Assembly: GCA_045126815.1 (NCBI GenBank)
Contig: JBGVPD010000023.1
Span: forward strand, 1 to 5,549
DNA from: RGIG1995 sp045126815
GTDB taxonomy: Bacteria; Bacillota; Clostridia; Oscillospirales; CAG-272
Direction of reading: 5' to 3'
Length of the DNA stretch: 5,549 bases
How positions within the stretch are numbered: position 1 is the stretch's first letter; each line of letters begins with the position of its first letter. The position numbers and the translations under genes were made by a program. This document shows, one piece after another, positions 1-5,549 of the stretch. The notes beneath the pieces were generated by a model. It searched no databases. It was not told the DNA's origin and worked only from the letters and a program-made list of their open reading frames with translations.

Positions 1-371
1 CAAGAAAAGATATCCCGTATATTGCAACCAATCCCGATTACGTTTGTCCGACTGAGTTTGGAAGCGTACCCGATTGCGGAAGTGTGTGCGATATGTTATA
101 CAACGTATCAAGCAGAAGACCGACTTTTATCGGTAAGCCGTCACCGCTAATGCCCACACTTGCTATGGAAAAGATAGGTGTTTCAAAGGAAGAGACAGCT
201 GTTATTGGTGATAGAATTTATACCGATATAAAGAGTGGTATAAACGCAGGAGCATTTACCATACTTGTTATGAGTGGAGAAACGACAGAAGAGATACTAA
301 ATAAATCTGAAGAAAAGCCCGATCTTGTTATGAAGGATGCAGGAGAAATACTTGATATTTTTCGTGATTAA
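1..371 (+). CDS. HAD-superfamily phosphatase, NagD-like (HAD-IIA), C-terminal part
   Basis: This is the 3' end of a gene whose start lies left of the window; codons are in frame from base 3 and the stop is TAA at 369-371. About 122 residues remain, against roughly 260-270 for the whole family. The visible part has the NagD/4-nitrophenylphosphatase signature: an ATNPDYVCPTEFG segment (24-62), the CGSVCDML stretch, FIGKPSP (129-149, with the motif III lysine) and GDRIYTDI (207-230, motif IV, with the Mg-binding aspartates). HAD-IIA enzymes are cytosolic Mg-dependent phosphatases of sugar phosphates, nucleotides or other small phosphoesters; the substrate cannot be told from this fragment. The catalytic DxD nucleophile motif is off the left edge. 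A terminator follows directly, so this is the last gene of its transcription unit. Family membership is seen from motifs; the substrate is unknown. Confidence 0.9.
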   Translation, partial: RKDIPYIATNPDYVCPTEFGSVPDCGSVCDMLYNVSSRRPTFIGKPSPLMPTLAMEKIGVSKEETAVIGDRIYTDIKSGINAGAFTILVMSGETTEEILNKSEEKPDLVMKDAGEILDIFRD

Positions 372-375
372 CAAT

Positions 376-403
376 AAAAAGCGTGTTGTAAAACACGCTT
401 TTT
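376..403 (+). terminator. Intrinsic terminator of the HAD phosphatase gene
   Basis: A perfect 12-bp stem (376-387 with 392-403) closes on a GTAA loop. The 3' arm ends in five Ts and the 5' arm starts with five As, so the hairpin could work in both directions. It begins 4 bases after the stop codon. On the minus strand it could also stop transcription from the DUF4830 gene, which is otherwise without a clear terminator. Confidence 0.9.
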
Positions 404-425
404 AAAATTAAATAATCAATATAAT

Positions 426-565
426 TTGTAGGGGGCGACGTCCCCGACGCCCCGAGAAAGTAATCTATATAATTCCCCTATAAAAACAACACTTTAAAAA
501 AACAAAATAGACTGTGTTATTTATTCGTGTATCAAACGGGGCGTCGAGGACGTCGCCCCCTACAA
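426..565. repeat. 140-bp inverted-repeat element, REP-pair or MITE-like
   Basis: Two 29-bp arms (426-454 and 537-565) are inverted copies of each other with a single mismatch, separated by an 82-bp AT-rich core. The inner 24 bases of each arm are almost entirely G and C (21 of 24 in the left arm) and CpG-rich, unlike the AT-rich surroundings. Each arm is itself an imperfect palindrome: in the left arm GGGGCG (432-437) pairs with CGCCCC (448-453), and in the right arm 538-543 pairs with 554-559. The element can therefore fold as one long hairpin or as two small ones. There is no reading frame of note and no transposase inside. Ends of the form TTGTAGGGG...CCCCTACAA resemble dispersed GC-rich repeats I recall from clostridial genomes; that resemblance is from memory and unchecked. 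No clean target-site duplication was found at the ends. It sits between two convergent genes, a usual place for such elements. Confidence 0.75.
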
Positions 566-616
566 TAAGTAATATTCTTCAAAAGTAATTTGTTTGCCGG
601 TGTTGATAAAAAATAT

Positions 617-1114
617 TTATTTAGTTTTTGTAAATCCTTGCAAAAATCCTCTTGAATCTGCCGAACAAATGTCACCGCCTATAATTTTATTTCTGTATAC
701 AAGAAGATTTGCATAGACTCGCCCCTCGTATTCGGGGTAGTTTGTTACTTCATACGTGTATCTTGTTACTTCTTTGCCCTTGTATTTTGCAAGATCAAGA
801 CCCATTTGTCGTTGAAACTCATTGTAGCTTAACATTATTTTGTCAAACTCTTTAGGTATCGTTACCTGTTTTTCGTCAAGCGCATTTTCGGATACGGTCC
901 AGCCGAATTGTTCAAGAAAATCAATTCTGTCGTCGTTGGTTTTGATTTTGTTGAAGTTAACGTTTGCGGTTTCTGTGTAGAGTGTGTTTATAACCGACGG
1001 TTCGTACGTTGGAATGAATGCGATAAGTATAAGTAACGTTAAGACCGACAAGCCGACAACGGCAAAAAACTTCAGCGTTTGTGCGCGGAATGAATATACA
1101 AACATTTTTTTCAT
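617..1114 (-). CDS. DUF4830-domain membrane-anchored protein of unknown function
   Basis: A 165-residue protein with a short basic N-terminus, one hydrophobic segment at about residues 16-34 (FFAVVGLSVLTLLILIAFI) and a C-terminal domain of about 110 residues predicted to lie outside the membrane. The stretch from NDDRIDFLEQFGW (60-72) through VTIPKEFD (84-91), DLAKYKGKEVTRYTYEVTNYP (107-127) to VYANLLVYRNKIIGGDICS (133-151) matches the DUF4830 pattern I know from Clostridia. It has no lipobox. The function of the family is not known. The start chosen is the ATG at 1112-1114, because GGGAG lies 9 bases upstream of it; an upstream in-frame ATG at 1144 has no ribosome site, and the next ATG three codons in is 18 bases from the GGGAG. 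The gene converges on the HAD gene and diverges from tRNA-Gly. No clear minus-strand promoter was found. Family call fairly sure; role unknown. Confidence 0.82.
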   Translation of the reverse strand: MKKMFVYSFRAQTLKFFAVVGLSVLTLLILIAFIPTYEPSVINTLYTETANVNFNKIKTNDDRIDFLEQFGWTVSENALDEKQVTIPKEFDKIMLSYNEFQRQMGLDLAKYKGKEVTRYTYEVTNYPEYEGRVYANLLVYRNKIIGGDICSADSRGFLQGFTKTK

Positions 1115-1123
1115 TTTGTTTTG

Positions 1124-1128
1124 CTCCC
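1124..1128 (-). promoter_or_regulatory. Ribosome binding site deciding the DUF4830 gene start
   Basis: GGGAG on the minus strand, 9 bases before the ATG at 1112-1114. It lies inside the longer possible reading frame that begins at 1144, which favours the shorter protein. Confidence 0.7.
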
Positions 1129-1207
1129 GTTTGAATGATAACATATTTGGTAAATTTTATGAAGATAAGGGGAAAAATATGATATATAAAAAATTTTGTT
1201 TTTCCTA

Positions 1208-1236
1208 TTGACAAATGAAATTTGTTGTGGTAATAT
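1208..1236 (+). promoter_or_regulatory. Sigma-A promoter of tRNA-Gly
   Basis: A perfect -35 TTGACA (1208-1213), a 17-base spacer and a -10 TAATAT (1231-1236), 15 bases before the first base of the mature tRNA. A 6-bp dyad, ACAAAT at 1211-1216 and ATTTGT at 1220-1225, overlaps the -35 box and spacer. Confidence 0.85.
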
Positions 1237-1251
1237 AATTAGGCACGATAT

Positions 1252-1325
<74 letters not shown>

Positions 1326-1332
1326 TTAAAAA

Positions 1333-1367
1333 AGAGGCTCTTTTGTCTTTTAGACGAAAGAGCCTTT
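1333..1367 (+). terminator. Intrinsic terminator after tRNA-Gly
   Basis: A 15-bp stem (1333-1347 with 1353-1367, with two G.T wobbles) closes on a 5-base TTTTA loop and starts 8 bases after the CCA end. The following T tract (TTTCTTT) is interrupted by a C, so some read-through into the histidine phosphatase gene is possible. Confidence 0.8.
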
Positions 1368-1420
1368 CTTTGAGTAAAAGATAAAATTTTCTATGTGTTA
1401 ATACATATTTAAGGTGAAGT

Positions 1421-1954
1421 ATGAGAGTACTTATTATTCGTCACGGTGAGACCGATTGGAATAAGAAACGTTTGATACAGGGAACGATAGATATTCCACT
1501 AAACGACGAGGGAAAAGCGCAGGCATTATCAGCGCACGATGCGTTGAAGGATGAGAAGATAGATGCTGTGTTTGTATCTCCCCTTATCAGAACGAGACAA
1601 ACGGCAGATATAGTTGTAAGCGGCAAAAACGTTCCTATTATATATGACGAGCGAATAGCCGAGCGAAAGTTTGGAATAGCTGAGGGTATGAGCATAGACG
1701 ATATTGATTTTGAAGCTACTTGGTTGCCAAATAAGCCTCCCCTTTATGACGGAATGGAAACATTTGAAATGCTTTACGGCAGAATTTCAAGTTTCTTTGA
1801 TGAGATATATGAAAAATATTCGGATAAGACTGTTTTGGTCGTAACGCACGGCGGAGTGAGTATTGTTTGCGGATATTATTTTTGCGGTCCGCCGAAAACT
1901 GACAGAAGCGAATATTTTTGCAAAAACTGTGTTGTTAAAGAATATAATAAATGA
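1421..1954 (+). CDS. Histidine phosphatase family protein (phosphoglycerate mutase-like)
   Basis: A 177-residue cytosolic protein of the branch-1 histidine phosphatase superfamily. The RHGET motif at residues 7-11 carries the phosphate-accepting His8; R57 in SPLIRTRQTA is the phosphate-pocket arginine; E81 in ERKFG is the likely proton donor; and VVTHGG carries the second histidine, H143. The full catalytic set is present. It is shorter than glycolytic cofactor-dependent phosphoglycerate mutase (about 230-250 residues), so it is more likely a small-molecule phosphatase of the CobC/PhoE/GpmB-like group than a mutase; there is no cobalamin gene nearby to support CobC. AAGGTG at 1411-1416 is a short-spaced ribosome site 4 bases before the ATG. 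No convincing promoter is seen between the tRNA terminator and the start, so it may depend on a weak promoter or on read-through from tRNA-Gly. No terminator follows before the asnA promoter. Substrate unknown. Confidence 0.92.
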   Translation: MRVLIIRHGETDWNKKRLIQGTIDIPLNDEGKAQALSAHDALKDEKIDAVFVSPLIRTRQTADIVVSGKNVPIIYDERIAERKFGIAEGMSIDDIDFEATWLPNKPPLYDGMETFEMLYGRISSFFDEIYEKYSDKTVLVVTHGGVSIVCGYYFCGPPKTDRSEYFCKNCVVKEYNK

Positions 1955-1955
1955 T

Positions 1956-1990
1956 AGATTAATTGGTTGTTGACAAAGGTTAATTAATCT
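1956..1990. promoter_or_regulatory. Candidate operator: 9-bp inverted repeat around the asnA -35 box
   Basis: AGATTAATT (1956-1964) and AATTAATCT (1982-1990) are perfect inverted copies 17 bases apart. The -35 box of asnA (1970-1975) falls between them and the right half lies inside the promoter spacer. This position would suit a repressor site. The halves are AT-rich, so chance is a real alternative, and as RNA the hairpin would be weak with no T tract. Confidence 0.4.
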
Positions 1991-1998
1991 TATATAAT
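1970..1998 (+). promoter_or_regulatory. Sigma-A promoter of asnA, full consensus
   Basis: TTGACA (1970-1975), a 17-base spacer and TATAAT (1993-1998), a perfect match to the vegetative consensus. Transcription should start near 2005, leaving a leader of about 50 bases, too short for a T-box or amino-acid riboswitch. Confidence 0.9.
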
Positions 1999-2045
1999 AA
2001 CAAAATGGTGTTTATTGTAAAAAGATACACTGAAAAAGAATTTTG

Positions 2046-2052
2046 AGAGGTG
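2046..2052 (+). promoter_or_regulatory. Ribosome binding site of asnA, deciding the start
   Basis: AGAGGTG ends 5 bases before the ATG at 2058-2060. An in-frame TTG at 2043 overlaps this site and cannot be the start it serves. Confidence 0.85.
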
Positions 2053-2057
2053 CTTTT

Positions 2058-3065
2058 ATGAGTAAGACGTTTATACCGGAAGGTTACAAATCTTCGCTTG
2101 GAATTTATGATACGCAAGTAGCTATCGGACTGCTTCGTAGCAATTTTCAGGAGAATCTTTGTAATGCTCTTAATCTTAAGAGAGTAACCGCTCCTCTTTT
2201 TGTGTCGTCGGAGAGTGGACTCAACGACGATTTGAACGGTGTTGAAAGGGCAGTAGCATTTGATATTCTTGAAACGGGAACTATGGCTCAGGTCGTTCAT
2301 TCACTTGCAAAGTGGAAGAGAATGGCTTTGTATAAATATGATTTTAAATCGGGCGAGGGCTTGTATACCGATATGAATGCTATTCGTCGAGACGAAGAGA
2401 TGGATAACATTCACTCGATCTACGTTGACCAGTGGGACTGGGAAAAGGTAATTGATGAAAAAGACAGAACCGTTGAATATTTAAAAGATACAGTTTGCAA
2501 AATAGTAGACGCTGTATGCGATACGTCTGAATACATAAAAGGCTTATTTCCCGATGTTAAGACGACACTTTGCCGTGAGGTTAGTTTTGTAACGACTCAG
2601 GAACTTGAGGATACGTATCCGGATTTGACTCCTAAACAGAGGGAAAATGCATACCTTAAAGAACATAAGACGGCTTTTATTATGCAGATAGGATGTAAGC
2701 TTAAGTCTGGCGAAAAGCACGACGGACGCGCTCCTGACTATGATGACTGGAAGTTGAACGGCGATATCCTTATTTGGAATGAAGTTTTGGAAAGTGCGTT
2801 TGAAATTTCTTCAATGGGTATTAGAGTTGACGCGAAATCGCTCGACGAACAGTTAACACTTGCAAATGCTGACCACAGAAGAGCGTTCCCGTTCCATAAG
2901 ATGCTTCTTGAAAATAAGCTACCTTTATGTATCGGCGGAGGAATCGGACAGTCGAGACTTTGTATGCTTATTTTGGGTAAGTGTCATATAGGCGAAGTTC
3001 AAGCATCTATTTGGGATGAGATGACTTTGAAGATCTGTTCTGAAAACGGTGTGCAGATATTATAA
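2058..3065 (+). CDS. asnA: Aspartate-ammonia ligase (asparagine synthetase A)
   Basis: A 335-residue cytosolic enzyme that makes asparagine from aspartate, ammonia and ATP, releasing AMP and pyrophosphate (EC 6.3.1.1). It is close in length to E. coli AsnA (330) and aligns with it end to end by eye. Conserved blocks in order: VVHSLAKWKR (79-88), GEGLYTDM (99-106), YVDQWDWE (122-129), HDGRAPDYDDW (221-231), NGDILIWN (234-241), SSMGIRVDA (251-259) and GGGIGQSR (293-300). The last is the class II synthetase-like motif 3, with the ATP-contacting arginine R300. The fold is related to aspartyl- and asparaginyl-tRNA synthetases. Unlike AsnB, AsnA uses free ammonium rather than glutamine. The gene has its own consensus promoter and a strong terminator, so it is monocistronic. 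It stands next to the type III glutamine synthetase gene, another ammonium-using enzyme. Nothing is truncated or missing. Confidence 0.98.
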   Translation: MSKTFIPEGYKSSLGIYDTQVAIGLLRSNFQENLCNALNLKRVTAPLFVSSESGLNDDLNGVERAVAFDILETGTMAQVVHSLAKWKRMALYKYDFKSGEGLYTDMNAIRRDEEMDNIHSIYVDQWDWEKVIDEKDRTVEYLKDTVCKIVDAVCDTSEYIKGLFPDVKTTLCREVSFVTTQELEDTYPDLTPKQRENAYLKEHKTAFIMQIGCKLKSGEKHDGRAPDYDDWKLNGDILIWNEVLESAFEISSMGIRVDAKSLDEQLTLANADHRRAFPFHKMLLENKLPLCIGGGIGQSRLCMLILGKCHIGEVQASIWDEMTLKICSENGVQIL

Positions 3066-3075
3066 TAGTAAGAAT

Positions 3076-3109
3076 AAAAAGCTTTGCAAAGTGTTGCAAG
3101 GCTTTTTTT
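3076..3109 (+). terminator. Intrinsic terminator of asnA
   Basis: A 14-bp stem (3076-3089 with 3094-3107, one T.G wobble) closes on an AGTG loop and runs into seven Ts (3103-3109). It starts 10 bases after the asnA stop and separates asnA from the downstream glutamine synthetase gene. Confidence 0.93.
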
Positions 3110-3137
3110 GATAAATAGTATTATTTTAATGCCTTAC

Positions 3138-3166
3138 TTGACAAAAAAAATCTCTCATTATATAAT
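3138..3166 (+). promoter_or_regulatory. Sigma-A promoter of the type III glutamine synthetase gene, full consensus
   Basis: TTGACA (3138-3143), a 17-base spacer and TATAAT (3161-3166). The start should fall near 3173, giving a leader of about 48 bases. The -10 box lies in a 14-bp AT-only palindrome (3160-3173), probably by chance. No glutamine-riboswitch-sized leader and no GlnR/TnrA-type box (TGTNA-N7-TNACA) was seen. Confidence 0.9.
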
Positions 3167-3220
3167 ATTATATTGATATGCCTAAAATTATTGGATTGAT
3201 TAAAGTAACGGAGATGGACT

Positions 3221-5305
3221 ATGAACAAGATACTTGAAGTGTTTGGAAGTAAGGTTTTTAATGATGCGGTAATGCGCGAGAGATTACCTAAGGAGATATA
3301 CAAATCTCTTCGCAAGACTATATCTGAAGGTAAGAACCTTGATGTTACAATGGCAAACGTTGTTGCACACGCTATGAAAGAGTGGGCTCTTGAGAACGGC
3401 GCAACACATTATACCCACTGGTTCCAGCCTATGACGGGTATAACTGCCGAAAAACACGACAGCTTTATAGTTTCTACAGAAAATGGCGGAGCAGCTACGT
3501 CTTTTACTTGGCGTCAGCTTATAAAGGGTGAACCGGATGCTTCGAGTTTTCCGTCCGGAGGTCTCCGTGCAACTTTTGAGGCTAGAGGTTATACTGCTTG
3601 GGATCCTACGTCTTATGCTTTTATAAAAGATGATACTCTTTGTATTCCTACGGTATTCTGTTCGTACGGTGGCGAGGTTCTTGATAAGAAGACGCCTTTG
3701 CTTCGTTCAATGGAAGCTTTGAATAAACAAGTTTTGCGTATTACCAAGTTGTTTGGGCTAGATGATGTTACCCGTTCGTTCCCGACGGTTGGGGCAGAGC
3801 AGGAATATTTCCTTGTGGATGAAGAATTGTACAAAAAGAGAAAAGACTTGGTGTTTACAGGTAGAACTCTTTTGGGTGCAAACGCGCCTAAAGGTCAGGA
3901 AATGGGTGACCACTATTTCGGAACGATCAAGCCGAGAGTTGCCGCATTTATGCGCGATCTTGACGTAGAACTTTGGAAACTCGGAATATATGCAAAGACA
4001 GAACATAACGAGGGCGCTCCCGCACAGCATGAGTTAGCTCCTTTGTTTGAAGATGCGAATACAGCAACCGACCACAACCAGCTCACTATGGAGATGATGA
4101 AAAAGGTTGCGAAAAAACATGGCCTCGCTTGCTTGCTCCACGAAAAGCCTTTCTTTGGTGTAAACGGAAGCGGAAAGCATAATAACTGGTCAATTTCTAC
4201 AAATACCGGATTAAACCTTTTTGATCCCGGAAAAGATCCTTATAACAATTTGTTGTTCCTTGTGTTCTTTACTGCAGTTATAAAGGCTGTTGACGAATAT
4301 CAGGATCTATTAAGACTTACGACTGCAAGTGCAGGTAACGATTGTCGTTTGGGTGGTCACGAAGCTCCCCCTGCTATTATATCTATGTGCCTCGGCGATG
4401 ATTTGTTTGAGGTTCTTGAGGCTATTGAAAAAGACGAGCGTTATGATATAAAGGAAAGCGGAAAGATGGATATAGGCGTAAAGGTGTTGCCTAATCTTCC
4501 TAAGGATGGAACAGACCGTAACAGAACGTCGCCCTTCGCTTTCACAGGTAATAAATTTGAATTCCGTATGCCCGGTTCGGCTTTGTCTATCGCTGACCCC
4601 AATACAGCGCTTAACACAAGTGTGGCTGAGGCGCTTTGTCAGTTTGCAGACAGACTTGAAAATGCAAAGGACTTCGAAAGGGAAGTGCGTAAACTTTTGA
4701 AGGAGACCGTTAAGAAGCATAAGAGAATTTTGTTTAACGGTAACAACTATTCAGAAGAGTGGATCAAGGAAGCAGAAAAACGCGGACTTTTGAATTTGAA
4801 GAATACAGCGGATGCTATTGGATACTATGTTGCGGAAAAGAATATATCGTTGTTTGAAAAACACAATATATTTAAGAGAAGTGAAATATTCTCTCGTTGC
4901 GAGATTGAATATGATAACTATTGCAAGATAAAACATATAGAAGCTTTGATAATGGTCGAAATGACAAAGAAAGAAATAATTCCCGCAGTTTCAAATGAGA
5001 TTTCAAAACTTGCATCGTCGGCAGAGGTGATAAAGAATGTTGGCGGAAATGCATCTGTTGAGATTGAAGTGATAAAGAATATGTCAGCATTAAACGTACA
5101 ATTGTATAAAAAGATAGAAGTTTTGGAAAAGGCTATGGCTAAGTGCGACAAGATATGCGCTAACTCCGACAAGGCTGCATTTTACCGTGATAGCATAATT
5201 CCTGCTATGAATGAAGTAAGAAAGGCATCTGACGAGCTTGAAAAAATTTCTCCCGAGGAATGTTGGCCGATACCTACGTACGCTGAACTCTTGTTCAATG
5301 TATGA
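3221..5305 (+). CDS. glnN: Glutamine synthetase type III (GSIII)
   Basis: A 694-residue enzyme that makes glutamine from glutamate, ammonia and ATP. The length is right for GSIII (about 700) and far above GSI or GSII (about 350-470). N-terminal GSIII marks are THYTHWFQPMTG (62-73), EKHDSF (77-82) and the block FPSGGLRATFEARGYTAWDP (110-129). The catalytic core follows: GAEQEYFL (191-198), the metal-binding glutamate block EHNEGAPAQHELAP (261-274), the ATP/glutamate loop VNGSGKHNNWS (314-324) and NRTSPFAFTGNKFEFR (434-449), with the substrate arginines. The C-terminal 200 residues are lysine- and glutamate-rich and helical, as in other GSIII. The adenylylation-loop tyrosine of GSI is not expected in this type. 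GSIII forms double-ring dodecamers. GGAG at 3210-3213 is 7 bases before the ATG. It has its own promoter but no clear terminator before the downstream rRNA-type promoter. All key motifs look intact. Confidence 0.97.
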   Translation: MNKILEVFGSKVFNDAVMRERLPKEIYKSLRKTISEGKNLDVTMANVVAHAMKEWALENGATHYTHWFQPMTGITAEKHDSFIVSTENGGAATSFTWRQLIKGEPDASSFPSGGLRATFEARGYTAWDPTSYAFIKDDTLCIPTVFCSYGGEVLDKKTPLLRSMEALNKQVLRITKLFGLDDVTRSFPTVGAEQEYFLVDEELYKKRKDLVFTGRTLLGANAPKGQEMGDHYFGTIKPRVAAFMRDLDVELWKLGIYAKTEHNEGAPAQHELAPLFEDANTATDHNQLTMEMMKKVAKKHGLACLLHEKPFFGVNGSGKHNNWSISTNTGLNLFDPGKDPYNNLLFLVFFTAVIKAVDEYQDLLRLTTASAGNDCRLGGHEAPPAIISMCLGDDLFEVLEAIEKDERYDIKESGKMDIGVKVLPNLPKDGTDRNRTSPFAFTGNKFEFRMPGSALSIADPNTALNTSVAEALCQFADRLENAKDFEREVRKLLKETVKKHKRILFNGNNYSEEWIKEAEKRGLLNLKNTADAIGYYVAEKNISLFEKHNIFKRSEIFSRCEIEYDNYCKIKHIEALIMVEMTKKEIIPAVSNEISKLASSAEVIKNVGGNASVEIEVIKNMSALNVQLYKKIEVLEKAMAKCDKICANSDKAAFYRDSIIPAMNEVRKASDELEKISPEECWPIPTYAELLFNV

Positions 5306-5418
5306 CAGAGTTGTATAAAATGATGGCGATTATGTCAAAAAACCTACCTTGTAAAATATCGAGTTTTGGTGTAAAATGCACAAAATAAAAAAATCTCAAA
5401 AAAAATTGAAAAAAGGTA
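5306..5418. other. Intergenic spacer with AT-rich tract upstream of the rRNA-type promoter
   Basis: No credible gene is seen here; the longest small frame (5320-5388, 22 codons) has no ribosome site. No intrinsic terminator with a stable stem and T tract follows the glutamine synthetase gene. Bases about 5381-5418 are dominated by A tracts, which would suit an UP element contacting the RNA polymerase alpha subunit. A weaker promoter-like pair, TTGTAA (5349-5354) and TAAAAT (5372-5377), again with a 17-base spacer, lies within the stretch. Confidence 0.5.
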
Positions 5419-5447
5419 TTGACAATGGAGAAATAAGGTGATATAAT
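5419..5447 (+). promoter_or_regulatory. Strong sigma-A promoter, probably of a ribosomal RNA operon
   Basis: TTGACA (5419-5424), a 17-base spacer and TATAAT (5442-5447), with an extended -10 TG at 5439-5440 and an A-tract region immediately upstream. This is the strongest promoter in the window, and the leader that follows looks like an rRNA operon leader. Confidence 0.88.
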
Positions 5448-5549
5448 GGTCAAGCTGTCGCGGTAAGAGCGGTAGCGAGACGGTCCTTGAAAATTGAACA
5501 ACGAGAGAAAGTACAAAGCACAAAGTATGGAAACAGAAAGTGTAGAAGA
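5448..5549 (+). other. Probable 5' leader of an rRNA operon (partial), with stem-loop and boxA-like site
   Basis: About 100 bases downstream of the strong promoter have no reading frame of note. A stem-loop (5454-5461 with 5469-5476, 8 bp including two G.T wobbles, loop GGTAAGA) is followed by a boxA-like sequence, GGTCCTTGAAAATTGAACA (5482-5500), close to the TTCTTTGAAAA-type boxA of Firmicute rRNA leaders. Hairpin followed by boxA matches the order of Nus-dependent antitermination sites in rrn operons. The following purine-rich stretch (5501-5549) fits a pre-16S spacer. No 16S sequence is inside the window, so the downstream gene is inferred; a tRNA cluster is the alternative. Confidence 0.7.

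Noticed and set aside
1181..1214. Minus-strand promoter for the DUF4830 gene using TTGTCA at 1214-1209
   Set aside because: The nearest TATA-like hexamers give spacers of 19 or 22 bases or poor matches, so no call can be supported.
2043..2057. TTG as a possible earlier start for asnA, adding MRGAF
   Set aside because: The codons overlap the ribosome binding site that serves the ATG at 2058, and AsnA homologues begin near the latter.
1999..2057. T-box, riboswitch or GlnR-type control in the asnA leader
   Set aside because: The leader is only about 50 bases. A TGTA-N6-TACA dyad at 2016-2029 does not fit the GlnR/TnrA spacing and lies downstream of the start site.
3160..3173. 14-bp palindrome over the glutamine synthetase -10 box
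   Set aside because: It consists only of A and T and is explained by the TATAAT box in an AT-rich setting; too weak for an operator call.
5320..5388. Small 22-codon plus-strand frame after the glutamine synthetase gene
   Set aside because: No ribosome site before the ATG, low complexity and no recognisable motif; it lies in the AT-rich spacer before the rRNA-type promoter.

Overview
The window reads as a low-GC chromosomal segment from a Firmicute of class Clostridia, probably a gut or other anaerobic species. Evidence: the DNA is AT-rich, purine-rich Shine-Dalgarno sites sit before the starts, promoters are textbook vegetative sigma-A type, intrinsic terminators are common, and the gene set (DUF4830 protein, ammonia-dependent asparagine synthetase AsnA, type III glutamine synthetase) is typical of the class. 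The genus cannot be named from this sequence.

Layout from left to right. Bases 1-371 hold the 3' end of a HAD-family (NagD-like) phosphatase, closed by a strong terminator at 376-403. Bases 426-565 hold a 140-bp non-coding element: two GC-rich 29-bp arms in inverted orientation around an AT-rich core, resembling a paired REP or small palindromic MITE. A minus-strand gene (617-1114) encodes a small single-pass membrane protein with a DUF4830-type domain. Divergently, a tRNA-Gly(UCC) gene with its own promoter and terminator lies at 1208-1367, followed by a histidine phosphatase gene (1421-1954). Then come two nitrogen-assimilation genes, asnA (2058-3065) and the type III glutamine synthetase gene (3221-5305), each with its own consensus promoter. 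The last 130 bases carry another strong promoter and a leader with a stem-loop and boxA-like sequence, which looks like the start of a ribosomal RNA operon whose 16S gene lies beyond the window.

Functionally, AsnA and GSIII both fix free ammonium with ATP, onto aspartate and glutamate respectively, so the centre-right of the window is an ammonium-assimilation locus built from two separate transcription units rather than one operon. The other genes are unlinked housekeeping functions. I see no defence system, CRISPR array, prophage or transposase. The least explained items are the inverted GC-rich repeat pair, a 9-bp dyad bracketing the -35 box of asnA, and the membrane-anchored DUF4830 protein.
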